Origin: Leptobrachium leishanense
Lineage: Eukaryota; Chordata; Amphibia; Anura; Megophryidae
Length of the DNA stretch: 64,000 nt
Assembly (NCBI GenBank): GCA_009667805.1
Contig: CM019063.1
Location: 413,702,626-413,766,625, forward strand
Reading direction: 5' to 3'
Numbering within the stretch: the stretch's first letter is position 1; every line of letters starts with the position of its first letter. Positions 1 through 12,316 of this stretch are shown here, piece after piece. Under the pieces are notes generated by a model. It was not told the DNA's origin. It saw nothing but the letters and a program-made list of their open reading frames with translations, and did not search any database. The translations under genes and the position numbers were made by a program.

Positions 1-1891
1 CTCCTCGCTCTGCTCATACTGGGGTAGTAAAACTCTAACTATCAGAAGCGACATCCCAACACAAGATAGTTATCTGCCACCTCCACTCCCAGAGGTTCCC
101 TCTGCCACCCTCTGCCGCTTCCTCCCAGCCACTGAGGAGGAAGTCCATTCCTTATTGTCCTCCTCACATCTCACCACGTGCCCGCTCGACCCCATTCCCT
201 CACATCTAATTCCTCCCCTCTCCTCCTCCCTCACCCCTGCTCTCACACACATCTTCAACCTATCTCTCTCCACCGGCTCCTTCCCATCCGCCTTCAAACA
301 TGCGCTAGTTACCCCTTTACTAAGAAACCATCCCTCGATCCCAACTCTCCATCCAACTACCGCCCTGTATCCCTGCTTCCCTTCACATCAAAGCTCTTAG
401 AAAAACTAGTCTTCAACCGCCTCTCCCTCTTCCTGTCCTCCAATTCCCTACTTGACCCCCTGCAATCTGGCTTCCGTCCCCTACACTCAACTGAAACTGC
501 CCTCACCAAAGTCACCAACGACCTCCTAACTGCTAAAAAACACGGCCACTATTCTATTCTCATCCTGCTTGACCTCTCGGCTGCTTTTGACACTGTTGAC
601 CACCCCCTCCTTCTGCAGACCCTCAGCTCTCTTGGTCTCTGTGACACTGCACTTGCTTGGGTTGACTCCTATTTATCCAACAGGTCCTTCTCTGTGTCCT
701 TTGCTGGTAACTCCTCCTCTTCATTGCCTCTATCTGTTGGTGTACCTCAAGGCTCTGTCCTTGGTCCCCTGCTCTTTTCCATCTACACCTCCTCCCTGGG
801 CAAAATCATCAACAGCTTTGGCTTTAATTATCACCTCTACGCTGATGACACTCAGATCTACCTCTCTACCCCTGATCTCTCTCCCCCTGTCCTTTCAAAA
901 GTCAGTGACTGTTTATCTGGCATCTCCTCCTGGATGGCCTCGCACCACCTAAAGATCAACATGTCCAAGACTGAACTCCTACTTATTCCTCCCTCCAATG
1001 CCTCCCCACCTCCTGACTTCTTTATCACGGTGGAGGGTATCACCATCTCCCCATCAAACCAAGTTCGCTGTCTTGGAGTTACACTTGACTCTGCTCTGTC
1101 CTTCATCCCCCACATCAAGTCTCTTTCCTCCTCCTGCCGCTACCAATTGCGTAATTTTTCAGAATTCGGCCATTTCTTACTGCTGTCACCACAAAACAAC
1201 TCATACACGCCCTGGTAATCTCCCGACTCGACTATTGCAATAATCTCTTATCTGGCCTCCCTCTGTCCCACCTCTCCCCCTACAATCCATCCTGAACGCC
1301 TCCGCCAGGCTAATTCACCTCACCCGCCGCTCTGTCTCTGCCGCTCCCCTCTGCGAGTCCCTACACTGGCTCCCCATCCACTGCAGAATTAAGTTCAAAA
1401 TCCTTATCCTTACCTACAAAACCCTCACTAACTCAGCTCCCCACTACCTGTCCTCACTAATCACCAAATACACCCCAGCCCGCTCCCTAAGGTCAAACAG
1501 CGACCTGCGCCTAGCTTCTCCCCGCATCACCTCTTCCCATGATAGACTGCAGGACTTCACACGCGCAGCCCCCATTCTCTGGAACGCTATCCCTCGTACG
1601 GTCAGACTTTCCCCTAATTTCTCTTCCTTCAAACGCTCCCTTAAAACATTCCTATTTAGGGAAGCCTACCACCCAACTCACTGACGCAACCATCAATCAC
1701 TCTCACCTTACAGTCCTCTCCTCCTGTTTCCAACCCCAACCCCTCTAGAGTGTGAGTTCCTACGGGAATAGGGCCTCATCCCCTCTTGTACTGTTTGTCA
1801 AATGTTGTTCAATGTATTGTAACCCGTCTATACTGTGCCTATTGTACAGCGCTGCGGAATATGCTGGCGCTTTATAAATAAAGAATAATAA
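1..1891 (+). mobile_element. L2-clade LINE, 3' portion (5' end cut by window edge)
   Basis: This is the 3' portion of a non-LTR retrotransposon. It has a reverse transcriptase reading frame, a 3' UTR, and the end 'CAGCGCTGCGGAATATGCTG' followed by a short TAA/AATAAT microsatellite tail in place of poly(A). That 3' end is typical of L2-like LINEs. The same end recurs in this window at 7.76, 15.82, 28.75, 44.76 and 55.0 kb, so it is a repeat family here. The copy has frameshifts and stops and cannot move by itself. The sequence is open at position 1, so the element probably continues upstream. The clade could also be called CR1/Rex-like; the tail favours L2. Confidence 0.88.
2..1684 (+). pseudogene. 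LINE reverse transcriptase, frameshifted
   Basis: The encoded enzyme would copy the element's RNA into DNA at a nicked target. Codons before about 310 read in one frame and those from about 310 to 1218 in another, so there is an indel near 310. RT landmarks occur in the right order: '[12 protein letters not shown]' near 568-603, '[13 protein letters not shown]' near 739-777, and the catalytic 'YADD' box at 838-849. The frame stops at 1218. The normal C-terminal part continues in other frames as far as about 1684, where residues like 'FPSFKRSLKTFLFREAY' can be pieced out near 1620-1670. The endonuclease domain would lie upstream of the window. The gene is clearly inactive. Confidence 0.88.
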
Positions 1892-2702
1892 TAATAATAA
1901 TGACTGGGTAAACCTGTATCTGGGGTCTGATGTCTGGGTATTAATGTTATTTTTATAACTTTATTCTAAATAAAACCTTTGACAGTGTAATGTCATAAGA
2001 TAATTTAAGGGGGTGTGTTTAGGGGCAGAGTTAAGGACTGGTAGGAGTTAGCTGGAGCAACTCGGGGCGAGTAACTCTTATGGCCCGGTTAGTAGCTTGG
2101 GACTTGAAATTTTGAGCCCTGTATAGACCTATGGTATTTGTATTTTTCTGTGATTGTTATTACCATCTAATACAGTGATTTTCAACCTTTTCATATTGGG
2201 CCATACTGATAACGTGTATAAAATTGTGAAAGCACACCAGCAGTTGTACAGTGAATATATTTTGTAATTTAAAACCAGATACCAAAATGATAAGATTGTG
2301 TTTAAAGTTCTATTCAATAATGCATCTCCTATTTGTGCCTTTGCTCCATGAAACCCCCACTTTTCTGCAGTTCTATTACCCACTCAAACCCCATTAACCT
2401 ATTGCAAAGCAAATATGCATGGCACACCTGCAGATCATTTTGTGGGAAACCAGTATGCCAGGAAAAGTGGTTGGAAATCACTGATCTAATCGATAAAGAA
2501 AAGCAAACTAGTTAATATGCAAGTGCTTGTGATACACTCTGTTATAGAATACAGCCTTATTTCAGAATTTTGTTTGTTTGTATATTTTATTATTTATGAG
2601 TTTGTACCTATGCTCTTCTCTTGTAACAATGGGAACAGATCTATAAAGGTATCAGGCAGATACATTCGTTTAATTATGTACTGATTAGGTGTTTTCAAAT
2701 GT
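1892..2702. other. No feature recognised
   Basis: AT-rich sequence with only short random frames. I see no repeat ends, RNA gene or exon-like reading frame. Confidence 0.5.
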
Positions 2703-2867
2703 CATCACTTCAGTGACGTGCGGTGAGGTCAGTGGCTGGTGAGGCACTGGCTAGTATCAGAGCCAGATATACACAGGGTTATGCTGTCACAATTTACGCA
2801 TTTGATTATCGTTATATAGGAGAATAGAGTTTCACTATTTATACTCATGGTTACCAATTAAAATATA

Positions 2868-2947
2868 CACTATATTGCCAAAAGTATTCGCTCACCTGCC
2901 TTGACTCACATATGGATGGGTGAGCGAATACGTTTGGCAATATAGTG
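2868..2947. mobile_element. Palindromic Tc1/mariner-like MITE, 80 bp
   Basis: The left end 'CACTATATTGCCAAAAGTAT' is mirrored at the right end. The near-perfect palindrome is flanked by TA on both sides (2866-2867 and 2948-2949), as expected for Tc1/mariner insertion. The terminus resembles a common vertebrate Tc1 family. Only the two ends remain, joined almost directly. It sits inside the hAT element and is therefore younger. Confidence 0.82.
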
Positions 2948-3689
2948 TATATTGCATGGGACTCTCACTGTGATATTTACAAATGTTGAGGGCTATTAAA
3001 CCAATGGGAGCAAGACATGTCACAATATAAAATCAGCAGAAACCTGCTACGGCTGACAACAGGTAGCCATGTTATCATATATTAGCAATCAAATGCATAA
3101 ATGGTATAGCAACCATCAAAGAGGTGCAGGAAATAATAAGGGGGACGGTAGTCTCTCAAAAGACAGCATTGAGTCCCATCAGAGGTGGTGAGAGGAGAGA
3201 ACCAGACAACTAGAGCATACTGCGGACTGGCAATATGTGAGAAAAAGGAGTGTAAAAATCAAAGGAGCAGCCTGTGCCCAATATCTCAAATATAAAGCAA
3301 GCCGTGGGGGAAGTGGGAGCTAAAGAGAGAAAAATGGGGTAATACAAAAGCAGTGTGTGGGGTGATCTGTCTTCAGTTAAACTTTAAATTTGTCCATCCT
3401 GAGTGGGGAGATGGAAACCTGTAGGGTCAGCAGGGGTGGAAGGAGGATTTTAAAGACCTGTATTGTATGCCTGTCAGAATCAAGTGTATTGGATCTCATC
3501 TCTGTGCTCTAAGTCTCATCTCAGCTCCATTTGGGCCACAAACTCCGCTTGCAGCTTGAATGGAATGGCTTTTCCGGTCGATAAAATAACTACAGGAGAC
3601 GTTATGTGTAATGTTTCATGTACTTTGCTTATTGACATCTAGGGAATATAGTCCCAAATTGGCTCCACCAAACTCACCTGAACTTTGCA

Positions 3690-3790
3690 AGGCTGACAGG
3701 CGCTGGTCTGGCTGGCACTGGTGTGCTGGCGGGCACTGGTGTGCTGGCGGGCATTGGTGTTCTGGCAGGCGCTGGTCTGGTTGGGTTTTC
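3690..3790 (+). repeat. Short GC-rich minisatellite
   Basis: About five variants of 'GCTGGCGGGCACTGGTGT' follow each other. The open frames across it on both strands arise from the repeat and are not genes. Confidence 0.75.
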
Positions 3791-4354
3791 TGGCAGCAGT
3801 GGCGACTCTAGGAACAATATATGGGGGGGCGCTATTAATTTTCACCACTAAATCATACCACTGGGAGAAAAAAAAAACTACATAAGTATAAATAAGATTC
3901 TAAAATACCAGAGTAATGTGATGCAATGATACATTATCGTTTTTATTCAACTGTTTATTCTTTTCATTTTCAGCAGCCATATTTAGTTTTTTCTGAACAT
4001 ATTTTTGCACTTGGTATTTTTATAGAAGACAAAATTTTTGATTCCCAATTTTATTTTAAATATTTTTTATTATTCTATAACAGACTTTATTATTTTTTAA
4101 GGGACCTTTCTATTCTTTACACACGTTTTAATGCATTTTTATTGGTTTAAACACCTATTACAAGAATAGCAGAGGTCAGTTTTTTGTTTATTTCTGCAGT
4201 CAGTCTCCCTGGGTCGTCCATAGGTGCTTGCAGTGGATGACCCAGGAAGACCACCGTCCTACGACCTAGGTTGTCCGTAGTTGGATAACAAAGTCTGTCG
4301 TCAGACTATGAACCCAGTAGATGGCTAGCCTTAAACTTATTTGCCTCTGTGCTG

Positions 4355-4480
4355 CCTGCGCAGCCAATGACTACACGCTGCGCAGCCAATGACTACACGC
4401 TGCGCAGCCAATGACTACACGCTGCGCAGCCAATGACTACACGCTGCGCAGCCAATGACTACACACTGCGCAGCCAGCTC
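4355..4480 (+). repeat. 22-bp tandem repeat, about 5.5 copies
   Basis: The unit contains 'GCGCAGCCAATGACTACAC' and repeats every 22 bp with almost no divergence, so the expansion is recent. Each unit carries a CCAAT box sequence. I see no evidence of promoter function. Confidence 0.85.
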
Positions 4481-4625
4481 GGAGGCAAAGTAAGTTTGGC
4501 TCATAAAACCTGAGTCAGCACATGATGCTAACGGTACATGCGGTATGGTGGTGCTAAATAAGGGATGAGGTGGGAGCTGTTCCAGCTAGGAGAAAGAAAA
4601 AAAAAAATCACACACATCCCCCCCC

Positions 4626-4783
4626 AATGGATTATACTTTATTTGTACAACATGACAACCTCCGCCTTTTTTTTATCTCAGAAGCTATTCATTCTATGTC
4701 TTTGCATGGCTAGAGAATGAGTGGTTTCTGAGATAAATAAAAGCCAGAGGTTGTCATGTTGTACAAATAAAGTGTAGGCCATT
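4626..4783. repeat. Long inverted repeat (hairpin), arms about 58 bp
   Basis: The left arm contains 'TTTGTACAACATGACAACCT' (4642-4661). Its complement lies at 4742-4761 and the pairing extends through TTTATCTCAGAA. The loop is about 40 nt. It could be a fold-back MITE inside the hAT element. Confidence 0.8.
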
Positions 4784-5008
4784 GAAAAAAAAAAGGGAAT
4801 AAAAAGCCTCTTATCTCTTCCTTCTCCCCCCCCCCCCCATTGCCCCAGACAGCAGGCTCCAAGCAGCAGGGAATCATTGCACAGAGATCCCACAGCCCCT
4901 GGATGAGACACACTCACCACCCTGCTCCATGTGCACAATCCTCTAACAGCAGGCTGTGCATTGTGGGGGAAATGTAACTTTACGAGCCAGTGCGCAGCAA
5001 CGACTTCA

Positions 5009-5105
5009 ATGAGTTCTAATCTCCAGAGACTAAAACTCCCAGGGCAAATTACTTCTGAGTAGTTATTTGCCCAGGGAGTTTTATCTCTGGAGATTAGAAC
5101 TCATT
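5009..5105. repeat. Inverted repeat (hairpin), arms about 43 bp
   Basis: 'GAGTTCTAATCTCCAGAGA' near 5011 is mirrored near 5085-5102, and 'CTCCCAGGGCAAATTACT' is mirrored by AGTTATTTGCCCAGGGAG. A third partial copy of the outer motif follows at 5104-5125. Confidence 0.82.
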
Positions 5106-6346
5106 AATCTCTGGAGATAGGAACTAAGAGATTTAGGATCCTTGCGGTCTGTTCTGCAGTTCGGTCCTAAGAAAGAGGGAGGCTGCGCTGGGCACATTTC
5201 AAATCCCCGTCCAAACGATGGACAGGGATTTCAATGTTTCACCCACCCACCCCTCGCTTCAGTGCCTGGACCTAGGGAGATTCCTAAAGGGGCCCCTTGC
5301 TGGGCCTTCGGTCCAGGTCCGATCCGATTGGTCAGTCAGCCCCTGCACACACACATACATACACTACCTCGTGCTGTGGTCTGCAGAGAGATGAGGGAGC
5401 TGCCTGGGCTGCGAGGATCCACCCACACATGTGCTGTGACACCCCCGCCAGTGTGCTGACTCTGAGCACATGTGTGCGCAAAGATAAACACACTGTGTGT
5501 GTTTATCGCACGCACATGCGCTCAGCACACTCTGGAGGGGGTTTGTTACAGTCACACAAGTTGTGCTGCCTGCCCGCCCCATGATTGACGAGGACAGTCA
5601 CATGACTGTCCTGCGTCACTCAAACCATGGGGAGCACTGCCTCCCGTGGTGGGCTTTTTTTAAAAAAAATAAAATTCCTTGAGACAATGGATCTTTCCCA
5701 TTGGCTCAAGGTTTCATTTGCGTCATTGCCTGGAGGCAATGACGAGCTTGCCTGCCACTAGCTTGAGCTCCGCAATTAGCGTAGCGTTGGGCTGCGTAAA
5801 TTGCGTAGCCTAGACTGGCTCAGTGCTGTCCCTGCTGTCTGTGTAGTGTATTACACACACACAGACAGCAGCCGGCAAACTGAAGTGAAAGCGCAGGAGA
5901 ACAAAAAAGCGGACACAGAGAAGAAGCAAGCACAGCGAGGGAGCGTGGAGAGGTGAGTATGAGTATAAATAACCATTTATTTACAGTTTAAATGTACACA
6001 CACACACACATCACATGTCATTACACACAATGAGCACATTAATTTACTGGCATGGCAGGGGAGGCTCCACCTCCCCTGCCACCCCTGACTGCACGTCCCT
6101 GCATCACTTGGAGCCTCAGTGTGAATAAACAGAGTGTTTCTACTTTGTATATTTTCATCTGAAAGAAGTGTTAAAGAACAAAATGTTTTGCCTGTAAAGC
6201 AAAAAAATAACAGAACAGATAATGCATTTAAAGAACAGACCAGGCAGAAGTCTCTACAATCTAGCTTATTAACACAGCTCTATTTCTAAAGAGAGAAAAA
6301 TCAACAATGTATGTGTATGGGTGTATTTCTGTATTTGCTATTTTAA

Positions 6347-7523
6347 CCCCTTCACTGCTGAGCCATTTCACGTCTGTGTGCTGCCCTAATCTATCCCGGT
6401 TTTGCTCATCATATTTAAACGTGATTTGAAGCCACGTTTTATTATATGACCCAGTCATATTATATATCCTTTTTTTCAGCAGACTAGGCAGATTCATAAT
6501 ATATTATTATTATATGTATACGTCATGTCCCGCCGTTATATTATAACAAAAAACACAATAAAATTTGATTTTTTAATCAGCTACAGTGTGTAAAGTGTTT
6601 TTTTTCACATTTTATCATCCGAGCGTTTGCGTTTATATTTTCTATGGGTTGCACTTGTTAAAAAAATTTGAAATGGGGACTCGTTACATTTTTGGGGGGG
6701 GGAATTACGTGATTTTTAACAAACGCACCCCATAGAAAAAAACATTAGCGCAGCATCATTGTTCACATTATAATTGAAATGGGAACAAAATTGCTGCATT
6801 AATAAAAATGAAATACAAAGTTTTTTTGTTGTTTTTATTATTATTAATTATTTTTAGAAATGTATTCTTACTTTTAACATGGTCATGTTTGGTATCATTC
6901 AAAATGCCATGACCCCCTAGCTTCCACCATTCAGTAGATATGGGGGTTCAAAGGGACTCCCTTTCTCCACCAGGGGATTTCCTTAGGAAATACCCGGGCA
7001 GCTAGCGGTTCCCCAGCTAACTGATGCCATTACGCCATGCGCGATGACGTCAGGTGAAAAGGGGAGACCCGGGGGTGGAGCCGCCATCCAAGATGGCGGC
7101 CCCCACCAGAGCTAAGCCGTGAACTGGTGCCGAATGGTGCCGGATTGCGGCCTGGTGCCTCAGGGGTTAAAGTCGGGCACCGCTTAAAAGGGGAGACCCT
7201 CCCCTTTTAAGCGGTGCCTGGCTTCACCCGCTAGGTCCACCCGATCGGAAGGGAGAGGGATCCGAAGGATCCCACCCCTCCTTCCAGGCGATCTCCCAGC
7301 TTTGCAGAGGGATCGCCCGAAAATGATGTCATCGCACATGATGCAACGATGTCATTTGTGTCAGTAGGCCTATGATTGCAGCGTCTGACTTCCCGTGGGA
7401 CTCCGGAGAGAGAGATGAGTATCTCTCGAAGGGCTCTCGCTACCGGATGACGTGTGGGAACGTCCTGCGCATGTAGCTGGAGTCAATGAGGACGTTCCCC
7501 AAATGTAGTCTGCAGTGAAAGGG
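6347..7523. mobile_element. TTAA-flanked (piggyBac-like) non-autonomous element, copy A
   Basis: TTAA stands at 6343-6346 and 7524-7527. The ends are CCCCTTCACTGC and the mirrored GCAGTGAAAGGG, as in piggyBac elements (a Kolobok origin is also possible). No transposase frame is present. Inside are 'CCATCCAAGATGGCGGCC' near 7084 and a hairpin at about 7164-7212 formed by 'AAAAGGGGAGACC' and its mirror. Both features recur in copy B at 26187-27207, so they belong to the family. Confidence 0.85.
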
Positions 7524-7754
7524 TTAAGGAGATCTTAAAAAGCAGAACCAATACCTCATGGAAAAGGTCCATAGATTCCATAATGTTGACATACCTTTAC
7601 TCTTACTTTAAGAGAAAGTTAATGAAACACTCTCTCACATCCCTTTTTATCTTTTTAAATGTATCTAAAACTATTATGTTCCTTTCTATTCTGGAGCCAG
7701 GAGTTTGGTTTTTTTTGGATATGGATCCTCCCTATTCAGTTCATGCGCAGCTTA

Positions 7755-8590
7755 TAATTATTATTGAAATTTATTTATGAAGCGCCAGCATATTCCGCAG
7801 CGCTGTACAAAAGCACAATATAGACAGGGTTACAATACATTTTGACAAACCAGTACAGGATGAAACGCAGGCCCTATTCCCATGGGAGCGTACAATCTAG
7901 AGGGTTGGGGGTGGAAACAGGAGGAGATGACTGCAAGGTGAGAGTGATGGACTGATGGGTGTGATGGACTGGTTGCGTCAGTGAGTTGGGTGGTAGGCTT
8001 CCCTAAATAGGAATGTCTTAAGGGAGAGTTTGAAGGAAGGGAAACTAGGGTAAAGTCTAACAGTATGAAGTAGAGCTTTCCAGAGAGTGGGGGCTGCGCA
8101 GGAGAAATCCTGCAGTCTATCATGGGAAGAGGTGATGCGGGGAGAAGCTAGGCGCAGGTCACTGTTTGCTCTTAGGGAGCGGGCTGGGGTGTATTTGGTA
8201 ATTAGTGAGGACAGGTAGTGGGGAGCTGAATTAGTGAGAGCTTTGTAGATCAGGGTAAGGATTTTGAATTTAATTCTGCACTGAATGGGGAGCCAGTGAA
8301 GGGAGCAGCAGAGACAGAGCGGCGGATGAGGTGGATGAGCCTGGCAGAGTGGATTGTAAGGGGGCGAGGCGGGAGAGAGATAGACCAGCTAGAAGATTAT
8401 TACAGTAGTCAAATCGGGAGATTACAAGAGTGTGGATGAGCTGCTTTGTGGTGTCAGTGGTAGGAAATGGCCGAATTCTGCATATATTATGTAGTTGGTA
8501 GCGGCAGGAAGTGGAAAGAGACTAAATGTGGGGGATGAAGGAAAGAGCAGAGTCAAGTGTAACTCCGAGACAGCAAACCTTGCTTGATGG
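7755..8590 (-). mobile_element. L2-clade LINE 3' fragment
   Basis: This is the reverse complement of the 3' part of the 1-1891 element. It starts with the TTA-rich tail and 'AAGCGCCAGCATATTCCGCA', followed by the 3' UTR and the last part of the RT frame (near 8120-8040 on -). Frames are broken. The 5' truncation at about 8590 is normal for LINE insertion. Confidence 0.88.
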
Positions 8591-8727
8591 GCTTATTTCA
8601 CTTTATTATTATGTGTCCTTCTACATGCTCAACATTTTTGCACATTAGCTCAGATTAAATGCACCTCTTCTTATTCATTTTCATTCCACCTTTCCTGCTT
8701 TTCTCTATTTTGCTCTTGTTTATTTTT

Positions 8728-9498
8728 GGCCCCTATTACATTCTTCGCGCAATTTTGTTCGCGCAGCGCAATTTTTTTTGCGCATCGTCCAGCGTTATCG
8801 CGCAAAAATTAACGTGGTATTCCGATCCAAACGCATTTTCTCATCGAGAAATACGCGCGCAGTAACGTAGCGCACGCAAATCAGTGTGCAGACTGGTTTT
8901 TTCGCGGGATTCAGCCATTCAGAATAAAGAACCTTAAGGCCCCGTTCACACCTAAACGTTTTAAAGCGCGTTCCTGCGTGCTTTAAAACGCATGAACGGG
9001 GAAATTCCATGCTTTCCTATAAGACCCGTTCACACCTGGGCATTTAAAGCGCGAAGGAACGCGCTTTAACACGTCCGACGCCCAAAGAAGTTCGAGAGCT
9101 TTTTTGGTGCGTATAGCTGCAATGCGCGTTTTTCGTATGCGCGAATGTGCGTAAAAAAAACCACGTGTATTGCGCGCATATAAAAAACGTCTAGGTGTGA
9201 ACCCAGCCTAATTGACATCAATTTACCTTGATCGACTCACTTAAGTTTTTGCGCCTGTCAAAGTAAATCTGAGTATACATGCTGCAGCAATAAAAAAAAT
9301 ATGAACGAATTCACAATTTTATTGTTTGGGTATGTGTAGAATGTGTAACTATACTGTGCTGTATTTTTTTTCTGTGCTGGTGTTTTTCGTTTTGGCAAAA
9401 ACATTCCGATTTGCAGTTACCACCAGCTTTTCAAACATGTTAAAAAAAATTGCATTTGCGCACGCAAAACACACTGCGCGAAAAATGTAATAGGGGCC
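8728..9498. mobile_element. Harbinger-like MITE, GGCCCCTATTACA family
   Basis: Terminal inverted repeats: left 'GGCCCCTATTACATTCTTCG', right end read inward 'GGCCCCTATTACATTTTTCG'. TTT flanks both sides, a 3-bp duplication as in PIF/Harbinger, although that family prefers TWA. It is GCG-rich and has no transposase. A relative lies at 14340-15020, and 49336-49990 shares much of the interior. A younger MITE interrupts it at 8938-9208. Confidence 0.82.
8938..9208. mobile_element. Nested Harbinger-like MITE, TAA duplication
   Basis: Left end GGCCCCGTTCACACCTAAACG; the right end mirrored reads GGCTGGGTTCACACCTAGACG. TAA flanks both sides (8935-8937, 9209-9211), the classic PIF/Harbinger TWA target. 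The host MITE continues on both sides. Confidence 0.83.
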
Positions 9499-10689
9499 TT
9501 TGTCTTCTAAAGTTTTTTTGTCCTACTTCATGTTTTATGACATTTACGACATTCATGACATTTTTCCTTCCTCCATTTTACTGGATTGACATTGTGCGAT
9601 ATTTGATCCCATTGACTGGAGACAACAAATTAAACAGTAAAAGATATACTGGTCCACATAATGTCCCCATTATCTGTGCATTTCTTTCTCTGTAACATTC
9701 AGAAGTAGTGATGGGCCGAACACCCCCGTGTTTGGTTCGCATTCGAACACGAACCTTTCAAAAAGTTCGGATTCGAACTTGAACACGATTCAAACTCAAT
9801 GCAAGTCGATGGGACTCAAACGTTCGATTTTTAGAGTGCCCTCCAAGAGGACATATATGCAAGATATTTGCCATAAAAGGTGCATGGGGGTCCGGGTAGT
9901 GCCCTGGGGGACAGGAAACAAGGAAAAAAAGTTTTAAAAAAAAGTTTTTAAAGGAAGAGTGATTTTTCCATGAAATAAAGGTTAAGAATAAAAATGAAAA
10001 ATTCCTTCAAATATTGTGCCTAGGAGGACCCCATAACTTTCTGTGAAGTGCGGATTTGTAAGATGTATAGAAACATTTAAAAAGGAAAAAATTACATTTC
10101 AAATGATGGTAAATGGTTTTCCTTTAATCTATTCATAAACAACTGCTTGGGGCAGCAGCCTGTATGAAAAGAGGAGACGTTTTAGGACACGCAGAACAAG
10201 TTTAGTGATTTTTTGGCAAACTTATGGTGAAACTTATGCAGGCTTTGGATGAAAGTAACAACAGGTGCATTAAAATTGGACCTTTGGTGCCAGCTAGTGC
10301 CTTCACAACGTAACCCCTCTGAGGTATTGTGGAAGAGTGCAGGGGTGGACTCTGCATTCAAATATTAAAATGATTGGAATCTGGTACACGTGTCAGTGGC
10401 AGTGCACCCAAATATTACTGCGCTATAGTGTATGGCAGGATGGAAGCGCACCAGCAGTAACAAGCAGTGGAATATACCAGACGGGGCGCACAGAGCGAGA
10501 GTAGTTGTTATACAAAACCGGTCAACAACGTTTAGGCACTAGTACTGCGCTACTGTATATGGTGAGAATTGGCGCACACCAGTAGCAACAGGAGGCAAAC
10601 AGAACAGGCAGGGAGTACACAGAGAGAATAGTCAAATGGCAGGCAAAGCCAGCAACAGATCGGGTCCTCAGAACAAGCAGGGTCAGTAC

Positions 10690-10925
10690 CAAGTATACAA
10701 ACTGATTCGGTAAGCTAGCGATGCGGGATTGAAACTCCACGGCAAGGTGTACAGCGTGCGCTCCTGATTTAAAGGTCCCGGCGGCTCTGCGTCATCATGC
10801 CCCACCCTGCCCCCTGATCACTCACAGCTGCGCCGGGTGCTGTCGGAGCTCCTGGCATTCGGCCAGCTGGCGGCACCATGCGTCCGGGGCCCCCCTGATT
10901 GCCACCCGGGGCCCTGGATGTCACA
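10690..10925 (+). mobile_element. LTR remnant, same family as the solo LTR at 17.5 kb
   Basis: Shared blocks include 'AGCGATGCGGG', 'CTCCACG', 'GGCGGCTCTG', GTCATCA, and the ending GATGTCACA. They align in order with 18405-18615. The 5' part is not clearly recognisable, and the sequence after 10925 belongs to an unrelated MITE-type repeat (ATTACAATCCAAACGCAAAC), so it ends at a junction. Confidence 0.65.
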
Positions 10926-10982
10926 ATATTACAATCCAAACGCAAACGGGTTAAGTAACCAAATTTGTAAGAAGAATAATTA

Positions 10983-11432
10983 ATGCAGCATATGATTCTG
11001 CACACTGCCGGGCAGCACCTCTACAGTATAATAATGCAGAATATGAATCCTCACACTGCCGGGCAGCACCTCTACAGTATAATAAAGCAGCATATGAATC
11101 TTCACACTGCCAGGCAGCACCTTTTACAGTATAATAATCAGCATATGAATCCTCACACTGCCGGGCAGCACCTTTACTGTATAATAATGCAGCATATGAA
11201 TCCTCACATTGCCGGGCAGCACCTCTACAGTATAATAATGCAGCATATGAATCCTCACACTGCCGGGCAGCACCTTTACAGTATAATAATCAGCATATGA
11301 ATCCTCACACTGCTGGGCAGCACCTTTACAGTATAATAATGCAGCATATGAATCCTCACACTGCCGGGCAGTACCTTTACAGTATAATAATGCAGCATAT
11401 GAATCCTCACACTGCCGGGCAGCACCTCTACA
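10983..11432 (+). repeat. 51-bp tandem repeat, about 9 copies
   Basis: Units contain 'GCATATGAATCCTCACACTG' followed by CCGGGCAGCACC and TACAGTATAATA. The period is a multiple of three (51, occasionally 50), so long open frames appear with a 17-residue peptide repeat. I regard those frames as by-products of the repeat. Confidence 0.88.
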
Positions 11433-12316
11433 GTCTCATGCTAGCTTTAACGAGAAGATATGCTATTAGTGTAGCGGGGAAGCCGGCTGCGAATTTTGCA
11501 TCGCTAACTAAAGAGACTGGAGTATTGCTTGTTGTGTTAAGCTCGAGTAGCTACGAAATTGTGAGTTGCGGACGCTGGGGATGGTTAGGTAAGTGAGCGA
11601 GTGGCAGATTGTTGTCCGCGTAGTCATTATCTGGGTCTAGGATAGACGGATAGTGGGTTGCTTAGCCCTGCGTCTTTCGCTGCAACGCACGTAGTGTTCA
11701 GGAGAACTGGTGGCAGCGTAACTAATAGAATAAGAAAGTGGGCACAGGGATTGTGGAAAACGTAGTCACTACCCAATTCAAGAGAAGATTGGTACTGCGT
11801 TGCAATCCTGGGACCATTTATTACGCTGTACATGCCTGTTGCGAGAACAAGTGTGCGGGGACTGATAGGTAAGCGAGCGCGCAGGGATTGATGTCCACGC
11901 AGTCATTATCTGGGTCTAGGATAGACATATAGTGAACGGCTTAACCCAGCATCTTTCGCAGCAGCGCGCGTAGTTGCCTTGACAGGAGGCTGCGCTTGTT
12001 TGTGTATCCAGGAATCAGGTGAGTATTAGAAAGATAAAAAAAAAGTTTTATTTTATGTTCCGGGGACATTTAAAGATGTCCTTGGATTTCATTTTTTTTA
12101 AAAATGTGTCGCCTTACCTTAGCCTGGTGGTCAGTGGGGGCTCCCTGGATCCTGGTTGTGGGTGGGTCTGCCGTGGCTCCCTCCCTGCGCCACCTCTCTG
12201 CCACATGCACCCGGCCAGCCAGCCCGCACAGTCGCAGCTCTGTCATCCTGTGGCAGCATGCTCCTCAAGTGGTGCTTGGGAGGTCCCGGCGGGCTGCCCT
12301 CTACAGTGCCTGATTA

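Larger units (their letters stand above)
2711..6101. mobile_element. hAT-type non-autonomous transposon, 3.4 kb
   Basis: The ends are inverted repeats: left 'CAGTGACGTGCGGTGAGG', and the right end read inward 'CAGGGACGTGCAGTCAGG'. They are flanked by a perfect 8-bp duplication, CATCACTT at 2703-2710 and 6102-6109. An 8-bp duplication with a CAG start is the hAT signature. No hAT transposase frame (RNase H-like core, BED finger) is visible, so it would need an enzyme made elsewhere. The interior carries a Tc1-like MITE, two tandem arrays and two long hairpins, listed separately. Confidence 0.88.

Noticed and set aside
3796..3830. CAGTGGCGACTCTAGGAAC as a further hAT terminus
   Set aside because: No partner terminus or 8-bp duplication could be found.
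10983..11300. CRISPR-like regular repeats
   Set aside because: Units are contiguous, without unique spacers, and the context is a vertebrate transposon.
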